A DNA stretch of 64,000 bases from Zopfochytrium polystomum (taxonomy: Eukaryota; Chytridiomycota; Chytridiomycetes; Chytridiales; Chytridiaceae): NCBI GenBank assembly GCA_025765615.1, contig JAIVFJ010000082.1, forward strand, positions 1 to 64,000, written 5' to 3'. Positions 32,201 through 42,715 of the stretch are shown piece after piece. Every line of letters starts with the position of its first letter. Position 1 is the stretch's first letter. A program made the position numbers and the translations under genes. The notes below the pieces were generated by a model, which was not told the origin of the DNA, searched no databases, and saw only the letters and a list, made by a program, of their open reading frames with translations.

Positions 32201-32890
32201 GCTCTCAACAATTCTCTCCACTCAAGCACCCAGCTATCTCCTTTCTTTGCAACCTATGGCTTCAATCCAAGAGGAGATCTTCTGGGACAAGAGACCCTAT
32301 CCAATGTCCAGGCTCCTGCTGCGGCTTCACACTTACATAAGCTTAAGATCATCAACTCCTTCCTGGACTCCACCCTGAAGCAAGCCCAAGAAGATGCCTC
32401 AAGATTTGCCAACACTCACAGAATGGACCATGACCTTGCTGTGGGTCAGCAAGTTTGGCTTCTGAGGAAGAACTTGCAGACCAAAAGACCAAGTCCCAAG
32501 CTAGACAACCTCAAGTTGGGTCCTTTCAAGATCTTGGAGCAAATCAATCCAGTCACCTTCAAGCTGGATCTCCCTGCATCCATGAAGATCCACCCAGTTT
32601 TCCATGTCAGCCTTTTAGAGAAGTTTGTGGCCAATTCCATTCCAGGCAGAGTTGTTCCTCCTCCTCCTCCAGTTGAGGTAGAAGGTGAAGAGGAATTTGA
32701 GGTTGAACAAATCTTGGATGCCAAGTGGTTTGGAAGAACACTCAAGTTCCTTGTTAAGTGGAAAGGTTACTCAGATGCTGACAACACCTGGGAGCCTGAG
32801 TCAAACCTCACTCACTGCCAAGACCTTCTGCTCGAGTTCAAGACCAGGTACCCCACCAAGTTGCAGAAGAGGCCTAAAAGGGGGAGATGA
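29234..32890 (+). CDS. Gypsy Pol polyprotein (PR-RT-RNase H-IN-chromodomain)
   Basis: Open in the -1 frame relative to gag to TGA at 32888-32890, about 1218 residues. Protease: 'ALIDSGSSCNIID' near 29400. RT: 'GAPIFFVKKKDGGLRPCVDY', 'MPFGLTNAPAIFQGMMND', catalytic YLDD at about 30638-30649. RNase H: 'TLETDASDYALGAVLS' and 'SDHKNLTFF'. Integrase: an H2C2 zinc region ending 'CETCQRNK' near 31730, then D-D-E in 'SMDFIVKLPP', 'IISDRGPQF' and 'HPQTDGQTERTNQ'. A GPY/F-type module '[20 protein letters not shown]' follows. The C-terminal chromodomain '[11 protein letters not shown]...[18 protein letters not shown]' suggests targeting to marked chromatin. No internal stop. The stop codon abuts the 3' LTR. 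Confidence 0.95.
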   Translation, partial: LPGPGSLRGNSLDPPPSCPCFITTTSTTNTSDSKPHQLTMDVKIQLSPKSTITTKALIDSGSSCNIIDATLAKSCAIPTIKKSTPLKVHFANHALFKEISHETKLNLHIQDFPPSMVNLEVLDLGSPTFSVILGLPWLQAQNPAIDWVTGQVQPPPIGTVTQNSSQAPKSHALKPLIQDSQPAKTQVPQFTVHSQDSSRAHRAHSHGHDSCSQNPQSKIQVPQFTVHIQDSSSTAHSLCQEQNSQSKIQESQFPVKNSSPTAEEHDNLDPSDLLLASKLPKEYLPYADVFSKTKADLLPAQRPYDCEIPLKDETCSPPFKPLYHLSPPEAKALQEYIEEMLNKGFIQPSKSPAGAPIFFVKKKDGGLRPCVDYRDLNEMTVKNRYPLPLISELLDKLSHARIFSKIDLRGAYNLVRIKPQDQWKTAFRCKYGHFEYLVMPFGLTNAPAIFQGMMNDIFRDILDLFVIVYLDDILVFSSDTASHMGHVKTVLERLRQHHLYAKLEKCEFHKTSIEFLGFIVSDKGISMAPDKIQTILEWKAPNSIKDVQSFLGFCNFYRTFIANYSAIAKPLTDLTKKTTKFEWTPAAEQAWLALKTATTSAPLLKHVDPLLPFTLETDASDYALGAVLSQPSSQDPSAPLHPVAYYSRKLNSAECNYTVHDKELLAIVEAFKFWRHYLAGSKGISVYSDHKNLTFFRARRLLKQRHARWAELLSEYDFKLCYSPGHLNTVADALSRRTDLAPEGGDGFTPPSKTHLSLLPDSVWAHAISKDPKPHKIQISQEEEKLEILKTRHDAATAGHPGEHKTYELVSRDFYWPGMRKYIKNYVSSCETCQRNKSSRHKPYGLLEPLPIAISPWSSISMDFIVKLPPSHGFDSILVVICRRTKLAHFIPCTENIDAQGTADLFLQHIFRLHGLPQSIISDRGPQFRSQFWKALTAALGIKSQLSTAYHPQTDGQTERTNQTLEQYLRCYVSYQQDDWPTLLPLAEFALNNSLHSSTQLSPFFATYGFNPRGDLLGQETLSNVQAPAAASHLHKLKIINSFLDSTLKQAQEDASRFANTHRMDHDLAVGQQVWLLRKNLQTKRPSPKLDNLKLGPFKILEQINPVTFKLDLPASMKIHPVFHVSLLEKFVANSIPGRVVPPPPPVEVEGEEEFEVEQILDAKWFGRTLKFLVKWKGYSDADNTWEPESNLTHCQDLLLEFKTRYPTKLQKRPKRGR
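32876..32887 (+). other. Polypurine tract of gypsy element
   Basis: AAAAGGGGGAGA directly before the 3' LTR (separated by the TGA of pol) is the expected plus-strand primer. Confidence 0.75.
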
Positions 32891-33198
32891 TGTTATGAAT
32901 CACCCTCTGGAAACCTCTGGAACCTTCTAGAACATTCCTTCATGGAACCTTGTGGAACCTTCTGGAACCTTCTTTGCTTTCCTGACTTGTCTTGTTGTCA
33001 TTGGTATCATTGGTATCATTGCATTACTAATTGCTCTTTCTGGAACTTTCTTGGAGTCTTGACAAGGAACACTCTCAAAAGGTATAAAAGGGGGATGGGG
33101 GACCTGTCCCATCCCTCAAGTGAATTATTGTTTCCAATACAATCATCACTCCTCTCAGTTCCTTGTCTGCCTTGTCCTGTCCTGCCCTGTTCCTGACA
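32891..33198 (+). repeat. 3' LTR of gypsy element
   Basis: 308 bp, base-for-base the same as the 5' LTR as far as I can read. It is followed by the AATGG duplication at 33199-33203. Confidence 0.95.
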
Positions 33199-33235
33199 AA
33201 TGGCGTCATAGCCCTTTTGTGGTGGGGCCATTTGT

Positions 33236-33470
33236 CAACAAGTTCAACATACTATGTGGAGATGGTCAAATGCAAAACATACAGGAACCAGAGCCTGCTG
33301 CTTGTCAACCAGCGCAACCTTTGACCAGTTGTCCACAACCACCTGGTTCCAATTGGTTGCCACAATAGCTACTGTTGCTGTTTTCCACAGTTTTGCCACT
33401 GCTCTTTTAGTCAATTTGAGTAGGTGGCCAGAGATATTAAAGTTAGCCTTGACAAACACACTATAGTTTC
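33236..33470 (+). repeat. Dispersed repeat, copy 2 (diverged)
   Basis: The partner of 27620-27930 on the other side of the gypsy element: same order of shared blocks, many substitutions. No coding capacity is seen. Confidence 0.6.
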
Positions 33471-33479
33471 ATCTTGCAG

Positions 33480-34137
33480 GAATCCGCACCATTTTTTTCT
33501 TTTTTTTTTCGCAAACTCCACAGTTGAATTGTGTGGCAGGACAACAAAGCAGCAGCCACCGAGCCAGCCACCCAGCCACTCCCCAGCCATTTTTGCCGCC
33601 GAATAAGTTGTTTGGCCGTCTGTCTGCCTGCCTGCTTGTTTGTCTTTCCGTCAGTTTGTCTGTCTGTCTCTCTCTCTGCTGCGAGCAGGCAGTCCTCCTT
33701 ATTGTCGGGGAGGAGGGTCCTCCTCATCGTTGGTTGCCGCTTTCAGCGGGCGGTGGCGCTAGCTTTAAATTTTGCTTTTTCTTTCTCAGTTTTTTTTTTC
33801 ATTGGTGACCCCTTAATGTAGTTACTGTGAGCGACGAGGACCGCCGCCACTTGCAAGCGGTCTGCTTGCAGTCGCCACGTTTTTTTTTTTAATTTTCATT
33901 TTTGGTTTTTCATTTTTTTTTTTTTTCTCTTTCTGCGTTTCTATTCTTTCTTTCATCCCAAAAAAGGCGTGGGTGGCTGTCGTGTTGTTGTGGTTGACCT
34001 CCTTTCATGGATATTGGTTGTCTGTCTGCCTGTCTGTCGGTCTACCTGTCTTGGCGTTCCCCCGCTCTTCGGCTGGATAATAAAAGGAGTCGCCACGAGG
34101 ATGTCGCACATTTCTTTGCTCTGTGTTCCTTCTCCAC

Positions 34138-34206
<69 letters not shown>

Positions 34207-34345
34207 AAACACACACACACACACCCACACGCTCACGCTCACGCTCACCCAACCTCACCACACGAACGAATTCACCGCACACCAACGAACCCATTCGACT
34301 CGCCGCCGCCCAACAACAACATTGCTTGAAACGACAAACTCGAAA
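33480..34345. other. 5' region of the GATA-factor gene
   Basis: A low-complexity stretch with T runs (33870-33925), CTGTCTGTC repeats (33616-33670, 34018-34050) and a (CA)n microsatellite at 34141-34228. It probably contains promoter and 5' UTR. No other gene. Confidence 0.5.
34141..34228 (+). repeat. (CA)n microsatellite
   Basis: An almost pure CA repeat about 64 bases long, then interrupted CA units. It lies about 120 bases upstream of the GATA-factor start codon. Confidence 0.95.
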
Positions 34346-35380
34346 ATGAGCCTTGCCGTCTCCGCCAAACAACCAGCAGCCGCAGCTCGGCCAACATGCG
34401 ACTCACAGCGGTGCAAATATCCTGAGGCCTCCCACCCCGCATTTTCGAGCAGCAGGCGCTCTCTCGAGAAGCGGGCGGCGGGAAACACTCGTTTTGACAA
34501 TGGACGGCAGTCTGCTGCTCCCGCTGCGGCTTCCGCCTCAGCTCCTTCACCACCCACGTCCCCGACAGTTATGAACGGGACCCTATCAGCCGCGGGAAGG
34601 TGGACAAAAAAACACCTCGGCGCGAAAAAAGGTTCGGTGGGCAAAACCAATGCTTACGATCCAGCCACGGCAGCACTTCGACGCGCTCGCGCTGTTCGCA
34701 AACTTCAGCGCGAACACGGACGCCAATTAGTGTGCTTCAATTGCGCGGCAACAAAAACTCCGCTCTGGCGGCGAACGGCGGACAAGCTCCACAACCTGTG
34801 CAATGCCTGCGGTCTCTACTATAAGCAGTATAATACCAATCGACCTGTCGCTGGCAAGTCGGAGACGGCATCTGTTGACGTTCGTACTCTGACTGCGCCG
34901 TCAGTTCCTCCAAAAGAAGAGGGAAGCACGATTGCTTGTGACGCGGTCGAAAACGTCATTGACAGCAACACCTGCATGCCAACTCCAACAATCACACCAG
35001 AGACGGCAGCGTCGGAGGTGGGCAAGATCACGCCCTTCCACCCGGAGGATTTCTTCACGTCTCCGACTCCATCTACTTCGCTGCTCTATACCCAACCAGA
35101 GCACTCCATCTCCGACGAATTCCTTTTTGCGGGCGTCCCAAGTGTCAACCCTATCGAGCCCGTATGCGTCATCACCAGCGGAGACGCCGTGGAGTCGGTC
35201 CACCCTCCGCCGTGGCAATTCTCTCACCTGGAAGAAATGCTTCTGACCGCCTCGTCAACGGAGGCACTCGCGCCGAAAGGGTTCCCCTTATTCGAAGGCG
35301 TTGAGTTGAGCGATTCAGTTCTTGACCCCTGGTTGTCCACCGACTTAGGAAGCCTCTACGAAGACTTTTTTCTCATTTAA
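34346..35380 (+). CDS. GATA-type zinc-finger transcription factor
   Basis: Single exon, 344 residues, from ATG in context AAAATGAGC. One GATA finger, residues about 130-160: [18 protein letters not shown] followed by [14 protein letters not shown], i.e. CX2CX18CX2C. The 18-residue loop is the fungal IVb-type spacing. A basic stretch '[15 protein letters not shown]' precedes it. The rest is Ser/Thr/Pro-rich and becomes acidic and aromatic at the C-terminus, as in an activation domain ('[20 protein letters not shown]'). It should bind GATA sites in the nucleus. The pathway (nitrogen, light or iron) cannot be told from one finger. Confidence 0.92.
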   Translation: MSLAVSAKQPAAAARPTCDSQRCKYPEASHPAFSSSRRSLEKRAAGNTRFDNGRQSAAPAAASASAPSPPTSPTVMNGTLSAAGRWTKKHLGAKKGSVGKTNAYDPATAALRRARAVRKLQREHGRQLVCFNCAATKTPLWRRTADKLHNLCNACGLYYKQYNTNRPVAGKSETASVDVRTLTAPSVPPKEEGSTIACDAVENVIDSNTCMPTPTITPETAASEVGKITPFHPEDFFTSPTPSTSLLYTQPEHSISDEFLFAGVPSVNPIEPVCVITSGDAVESVHPPPWQFSHLEEMLLTASSTEALAPKGFPLFEGVELSDSVLDPWLSTDLGSLYEDFFLI

Positions 35381-35653
35381 CAAATCGCAGTCTCTTTTGC
35401 CTTATTCCCTGCTTAACCCAGTCTTTTTATTTGTTGTTACCCTAAAAAGGTTAACCCCTTGAATTTATTCCCGAACGTTTCTTTTTCTTTTTTTTTTGCC
35501 TGCCTGTTAGAAGGAGCCCACATCAGGCTGCCGGTCGTTCTGACCATACCAAATAAAACTATAAAACGTTGGAAGAGAAAAACTTTGAAAAAAAAGCGCA
35601 AGAGGAAAACAAGACCAGACGAGAACAGATCACTGCTGTGTTTTCAGCTCAAG
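35381..35653. other. Spacer GATA factor / NDUFB8
   Basis: A 273-base region with T-rich and A-rich parts and AATAAA near 35551. It should carry the 3' UTR of one gene and the promoter of the next. Confidence 0.4.
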
Positions 35654-36684
35654 ATGCTTTCGCGCTTGCTCCCGTCGAGGCTTGCGCTGGGCAGCCGGTT
35701 TACCCCAAGGATTGGCCTCCGATACGCCTCTGACAGGTGGGCGATCTAGATCGAAGCGATTTGGGGCAACCGCGTCCCTGCTTGTCATTCCGATCTCCTG
35801 ATGAATGAACCCACCCCATCTTGCACTCCCTGCAGCGCCAGCAACCCGTACGGCCAACCTGTCCAGCGCGCACCGGAGGACCCGATCGATCTGAGCGCCG
35901 GCGAGCTGTGGACGCACCGCCAAGTCGGGACCCCCCAAGCTAGTTACTACCGGCGGATGATCCCTCAGCCATCTTCGAAGATCCTCTCTACACTCCCCCG
36001 ACCAAGGAGCAGACCGGAATCGGGCCGCTGCTGAAGCCCCTTCACTTTCCAGAGTACGACCAAAAGCGTCCCACCACGAAGGAAAATCCCAAAATGTCGC
36101 GGCTGTACGCGTACCGACCTTATGAGTTCGGACACGTCGACGACCCGATCGGCGACTACCCGCGCCTTCCTTACCAGTGGGCCCACCTAAGAGACCCGTA
36201 CAAGTACTGGGATCAGCAGGGAAGGAGGAACTACGGCGAGGTCATTCAAGATCAAGCAAACAACGCGGATTTGTTTGCCTACGCTGGCCCGGCTCCTCAT
36301 CCCGGTCAGTTTGTGAGAATGTACCTGCAACTCTTTGCGGCCGTGTTTGGAGTTTACACGTTGATTGCATGGTGGGATCCCGAGGAACACTTGATTTGCG
36401 TGAGTTTCTTTTTTTATTTTTTTTTTTATCCTTGTTCCTTTTTTTTTGTTTGTTCTTCTAGCACCATACTCATCTGTGATGAATGGCAGGCCAAACGCGA
36501 CTACCCTTTCAACGGTCTCCGTGTTGAGCTTGGTGGGGATGCGCTGAACGAGGCGGACGACTCGATGGCTGTAAATATCCTTTTGGTTTGTCATTGGTTC
36601 CTCTTCTTCATTGCTAACCTATTCCACGTTCCGCTCCGACAACAAACATAGTCGAGGCGCTACAAGGCACCGGGAGACGCGTGA
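35654..36684 (+). CDS. NDUFB8: Complex I subunit NDUFB8 (ASHI type), with a one-base frame break
   Basis: Exons: 35654-35736, 35836-36399, 36490-36570 and 36652-36684. Exon 1 encodes an Arg/Leu-rich mitochondrial presequence ('MLSRLLPSRLALGSRF'). The conserved core reads 'IGDYPRLPYQWAHLRDPYKY', 'WDQQGRRNYGE', a membrane segment 'MYLQLFAAVFGVYTLIAWW', then 'YPFNGLRVELGGD', as in NDUFB8. It is an accessory subunit of NADH dehydrogenase in the inner membrane. Exon 2 is one base short of closing phase: the frame that enters ('GTPQASYYRR') differs from the frame that leaves ('AIFEDPLYTPP'). The break lies near 35945-35965 and no GT-AG intron fixes it. So this is an allele defect or a sequence error. 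Identification itself is firm. Confidence 0.85.
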
Positions 36685-36846
36685 TCCGTTGCATTCGACC
36701 TTGTATGAAGCAATCTGGTCAATAAACGCATCTCTTGTAATACAATGTTTTTTATTTTATTTTTATTTTTTTTCTTGCCCTTGCTTTCGTCGCGTGTCGC
36801 GCGGGGGTGGGTGGACCAGCCAGGGAACAAACGAGCCAGCCACCAG

Positions 36847-36850
<4 letters not shown>

Positions 36851-36920
<70 letters not shown>
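36851..36920 (+). repeat. (CT)n microsatellite
   Basis: About 70 bases of CT repeat, then imperfect CT-rich sequence. Confidence 0.95.
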
Positions 36921-36929
<9 letters not shown>

Positions 36930-37039
36930 ACTCCCGCTCTCTCAATCGCTCTGTGTGGGCTCTCTGCGCCCCTCTCTCTCGCTCCCTTATATCTTCTTCC
37001 TGTCCTGCCCATTTACATCTTTTGAGTGGCCAGGGAGGG

Positions 37040-37040
<1 letters not shown>

Positions 37041-37079
<39 letters not shown>
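37041..37079 (+). repeat. (GT)n microsatellite
   Basis: About 39 bases of GT repeat. Confidence 0.95.
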
Positions 37080-37387
37080 TGGTGGGTTATGATGATGATG
37101 ATGCCGCAGCAGAACGCCGAGCACTTTTCTGCTTGCCACAGCCACAGACGGGACATTGGGAGAGAGAGAGAGCCGCAGACACACACAGCCCGCCCAGACA
37201 GACCGGCAGACAGACAGAGGGTCCCTTTCCATCCACGGCCATCCATGGTTTAAATTCTCTGCTCCACTTTTGAGCTCGCTCTCATCGCGGCAGCTCTCTC
37301 GTTCTCGCCTGCCCAGCACCACCCGGTCGCCCCGCATTCATTGCTGAGTGCCCCCAACTCCCTGCCGCTCAGTACATTCATTCAGCA

Positions 37388-39042
37388 ATGTCCTCGCCGC
37401 CGCCACGCAGCACCCGCTCGCGCGGCCGTCGCACCTCACCAAAAATGGCTGCCGCAGCCGGCGCAGCAGCAGCCGCCGTTGCCACCGCGGCGGCCGTGCT
37501 GATGTCGTCTCCCGCGGCCTACGCCGCCGACACCTTTGATCCGGCCACGACCGGAAACTGCCTCTCTGGGACTTACAACTTTGATCCGAAACGCATGTAC
37601 AAAATCCCGTCGGGCCAGCTCACCCCGATTTACCCTCCGGTGCTTCCCGGCCTGGACTGGTCCGCCTACGACTTTACCGTCGATTACGGCGCAACAAACG
37701 TCAATGTGAGCGAGCGCAGCGATTCTTGATGCAACCTTCCTCTCCCCCCCCCCTCTCATCCAACCTTATCCAACCTCCACGAGTGCTTTACCCGCTGCAA
37801 GGTCGATCGCGTTTCGCTGACTGGCACCCTTGCCTTTTTTTTTTCTTGTCCCCTTTTTGGAATGGTTGCAGCTGAATGTGACGAACGGCGTGGCTGGTGG
37901 AGTCGGAACTCGCGTTAACGCCGCCACGAAAGCGGGGACGAGAATATCCACTTCCCGATACATTTTGTACGGAAAGTTCTCCATCAAGATGAAGGCAACG
38001 CCAGCGTCGGCTGGCGGAATCGTTAGCACGTTTATCACCATGAGTGACCGCGGAGACGAAATTGACTGGTACGGCAGCCATTTTGCTAAATAGGATCAAA
38101 GCGGCTACCCCTACCCTTCCCTCTCCATTTTGTTCATCGGCTGACGATTAACTTCCCGCAGGGAAATTCTGCCGGCCGTGACGAAAGGCCCGGCGACCAC
38201 AAACGTGTTTTACAACCGAGTTCTCGAATTTGGCGTCCACGACGGGTCTCACAGTCCTCCCAGCGGAAGCGTCGACACCGATTACCATGGTAGAGTTTCT
38301 TCCCCCTCGATCTTGAACCTCTCCTCGCTCGAATTTTTTTTACAACAAAGAAACCACCCACGGCAAACATCTCATTGCTTTTTTTTTTTTTTTTTTTTTT
38401 CGCTCTTAGAGTACACAATTGACTGGAACCGCGAGCGCATCGTGTGGTCCATCGACGGCACAGCTGTTCGCACTTACGAAAAGGCAAACTCCTACGAAAC
38501 CTCGGTCAACGGATACTACTACCCAAGCACGCCGTCTCTCGTCCAACTCGGGTCTTGGGATGGTGGCGACAGTTCCAGCGCCGGTACTGCGTCTTGGGCG
38601 GGTGGACCGGTGTCATTTGGTTCGAACGATTACCTCGAAACTGCGTATGGACCTCTCACAATTCAGTGCTACGACGACAATGTTTGTGTTTTTTTTAAAT
38701 TTTTTATTGTTTTGGTGACTCACTCACGGGTGGATGGCTGCTGACCCCTGGTTTGCCCTTTGCCCCACTCTGCAGGACAAGCCGGTTGACATGTGGCCTG
38801 TGACGGGAAACAAAGGAAAGACTACAGCAACAGCATCGTCTTCCGCCGCTTCTTCGACCAAGACGAGCACCACAGCCACCGGCGGGGTGACAAAATCAGT
38901 TGCCGTCCGCCCAGAGCAGCCAACCTCCACTTCTTACTCATTCACTGGAACTGCTCACGGTCTTACTTCTGGAGCAGTTTCCGTTGCCCCTTCCCTTTGG
39001 CGAGGTGTTGCTTTGGCAGCTTTTGCCATTTGCTTGATTTGA
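37388..39042 (+). CDS. GH16 cell-wall transglycosylase, Crh1 type, GPI-anchored
   Basis: Five exons: 37388-37705, 37872-38068, 38162-38289, 38410-38681 and 38776-39042; 393 residues. The catalytic signature spans intron 2: 'RGDEIDWEIL', the ExDxxE-type motif of GH16 in its Crh form. Other matches: 'STSRYILYGKFSIKMKATP', 'VFYNRVLEFGVHD', 'YTIDWNRERIVWSIDGTAVR' and 'GPLTIQCYDD'. The N-terminus has a hydrophobic Ala-rich segment ending 'SPAAYAAD', a likely signal peptide; a second ATG at 37445 would give a shorter, more typical signal. The tail is Ser/Thr-rich and ends in a hydrophobic segment ('GVALAAFAICLI'), as in GPI anchoring. The family links chitin to beta-1,6/1,3-glucan at the cell surface. 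Confidence 0.93.
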
Positions 39043-39255
39043 GCCGTTTCTCAGACAGACTTTTGCATTTCTATCGTGTTGCTTGACTGTTATTCGTGAA
39101 GTTGAATGTGCCAAGGAGTTAAAACAAAGCTAGCCTTTTATTCATCCATTGCCCAATGGCAACGTTCACAACCAAACAACTTTTTTGTAGTCTTTGACCT
39201 TGAAATGCCTGCGAATCCGTTTGAGCTTGCGCCCCTGTTCCGGCTACTTTTACGT

Positions 39256-40648
<1,393 letters not shown>

Positions 40649-41212
40649 TGTGATTCAGGCGGCAAGAAGAATCGTCGAAGGGGGAGCAAAAGAAAGCGGT
40701 ACTGGCGCCAAGTAAGATGGGCAACAAGATTTCAGAAGACGGTATGGTTCGACCACAGGGGGAGGGTTTGGTAGGGCGGACGCTCGGAGCGTTCTCAGAA
40801 GGCGGCCCGCGTCGGTGAGGTGGGACGGCGGGTGGTGTGTTCGGTGTTTGGCGGTGGACCTTCGCGACTGCTCCCAGACCAGCTTTTTTCTCTTTGCACG
40901 GCTCTGTCTGTCTCTCTTTCTTTCTTTTCCTAATGGAGGGGGGAAAAATTTTTTTGGCGTGGGGCAGGCAATGGATTGAGGCCGGCAGGCACGGCGCTAA
41001 TGTGATGAACTGCACGAAACGTACGACGAGGGAAAGGATACGAAATTGCAATGTCTGCGAAGTTAGGTGCGCCGACACAAGCGTTGTGCTCCGCATTTTT
41101 TTTGCCTCTGTTGCTTTCCGACGGTCTGGCTGTTTCGGCGTGGCAAGGGGGGGCTTGCACGCTGCCAAGTATCTTTTAGTATCGAACTGGCGAATATTCG
41201 AAAAAACCCTGC

Positions 41213-41255
<43 letters not shown>

Positions 41256-41527
41256 AAAGGGCACAAAATAATTGTTGAGCTGGAGGTTCCAGCTTCCTCG
41301 CCACTTCGCTCCTCAACTCCAAACAAGATCGGCACCTTTCGACGGCTTGCGGCCTCACACCTTCTCGATTGCTTAACGGCACGAACCCGAACTACCGACC
41401 GACGAAAAGAGGCGGTCACCAACAAACAACCGCGCATCGACGCACCTCTTCACGCGCGCTGGGGTGGGGCGAAACCAAATCTGTCTAGTCAAGCGATCGT
41501 GTGTCGGCGGTCCTCTAGATCCAAGCC
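40649..41527. other. Divergent promoter region PP2A (-) / SNF7 (+)
   Basis: An 879-base region with a pure run of about 40 A at 41214-41253. No gene. It should contain both promoters and 5' UTRs. Confidence 0.5.
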
Positions 41528-42437
41528 ATGCACCTCTTCGGAAAGGCCAAAGCCGCCAAGGTCGCCCCGAAAGATGCGATCGTGAAGCTGAGAGAAACTT
41601 TGGAGATGCTGGAGAAGCGGGAGAAGTACTTGGAGACGCGGATCGAGAATGAGCTCAAGGTGGCGAGGGCAAACGCAACAAAAAACAAGCGAGGTGAGCA
41701 CTGATGTGGAACAAAGCTTGGAGCAAGTCCCCAATCTCTGGCTTCCCCGGACTCGTCGCGCAGTACTGTACTGAAAGAAGATACCCTTATCGGGATCGTT
41801 TCGCACCTTTCCACAGCTGCCTTGATGGCATTGAAAAAGAAAAAGGCACTGGAGTCGCAAATCGAGAAGATTGCCGGATCGCGGATGACTATGGAACAGC
41901 AAGTCATGGCGATCGAGACGGCCAACATTAACAAGGAGACAATGAACGCTATGAAGGTTGCGGCCGACGCGCTCAAAACCATTCATGGAGATCTGTTACG
42001 TCACCGAACAACTGACGCTACTCGTGCTAACAGAATGGTTTTTTTTCCTTCTGTTTACGAACAGGGACATTAACAAAGTCGACGACATAATGGACTCAAT
42101 AGCGGACGAGATGGCTGTTGCAAACGAGCTGTCGGAGGCCATCGCCCGCCCGCAAAGCTTTGGAGTAGAATTTGATGAAGACGAGCTGAATGCGGAGTTG
42201 GAGCAGCTGGAGCAGGAAGAACTGGACCGGGTACTACTCAACACGGGTGGCGTTTCTGCTGGTCTGGAGTCTGCGCCGTCTGTACCATCGACTATACCAG
42301 GTCAGGTCTTGGCTGCACATCTTCTCTTCTATTTTCTCATTCCTGCTTTAGTCGTTGCACAGCAGCCACGACCAGAGAAGTCCAAGGTCGAGGAGGAGGA
42401 CGAAGAGCTTGCAGCCTTGAAAGCTAGCATGGCTTGA
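41528..42437 (+). CDS. SNF7: ESCRT-III subunit Snf7/CHMP4
   Basis: Four exons: 41528-41693, 41817-41994, 42065-42300 and 42352-42437; 221 residues. It starts 'MHLFGKAKAAK', then a basic helical hairpin 'IVKLRETLEMLEKREKYLE' and 'LMALKKKKALESQIEKIAG'. The middle reads 'DINKVDDIMDSIADEMAVAN', then 'FGVEFDEDELNAELEQLEQE', the acidic part that distinguishes CHMP4/Snf7. The C-terminal acidic helix 'DEELAALKASMA' resembles the MIM1-like end. It polymerises on endosomal membranes for multivesicular body sorting and other membrane scission. Intron 2 uses a GTTACG donor; phase closure and 'GDLDINKVDD' support it. Confidence 0.95.
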
Positions 42438-42715
42438 TTTGTGAAACAGTGTGTTCATCATTGCCTCCAGGTTATTGTATTTGAGAGTCCAAACGCCAGT
42501 ATTTCCTAACAGAGTTGAATCTTGGGGTCTCGTGTTTGGTTCTGTTCTTCCAATCTTTACGTATTCTGGTTTGTGAAGTTCGGAGCAACGGTCCGACCAG
42601 ATTGGCTGCGCAATCTGACTCTGGTTAAAGTACGCCCCAAAACTTTTGGCAGTAATACGAAAAGTCAGCGATGTATTTATAAAAAAAAAACAAACAAATG
42701 TCAATCCCAATTGGA

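Larger units (their letters stand above)
27984..33198 (+). mobile_element. Apparently intact Ty3/gypsy chromovirus LTR retrotransposon
   Basis: The element is 5215 bp with 308-bp LTRs (27984-28291 and 32891-33198) that look identical by eye, TG...CA ends, and a perfect 5-bp target duplication AATGG (27979-27983 and 33199-33203). Gag and Pol are open in different frames, linked by a probable -1 frameshift. Pol order is protease, RT, RNase H, integrase, chromodomain, the chromovirus order. An 11-nt self-priming match is present. Identical LTRs and open frames indicate recent insertion; activity is inferred. Confidence 0.95.
36685..37387. other. Spacer NDUFB8 / Crh-type gene with microsatellites
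   Basis: A 703-base region holding AATAAA at about 36721, (CT)n 36851-36920 and (GT)n 37041-37079. The Crh-type promoter should lie in its right part. No gene. Confidence 0.5.

Noticed and set aside
34007..34345. Extension of the GATA-factor frame upstream of 34346
   Set aside because: It translates a CA microsatellite into Thr/His repeats and starts without a good ATG. The ATG at 34346 gives a normal protein.
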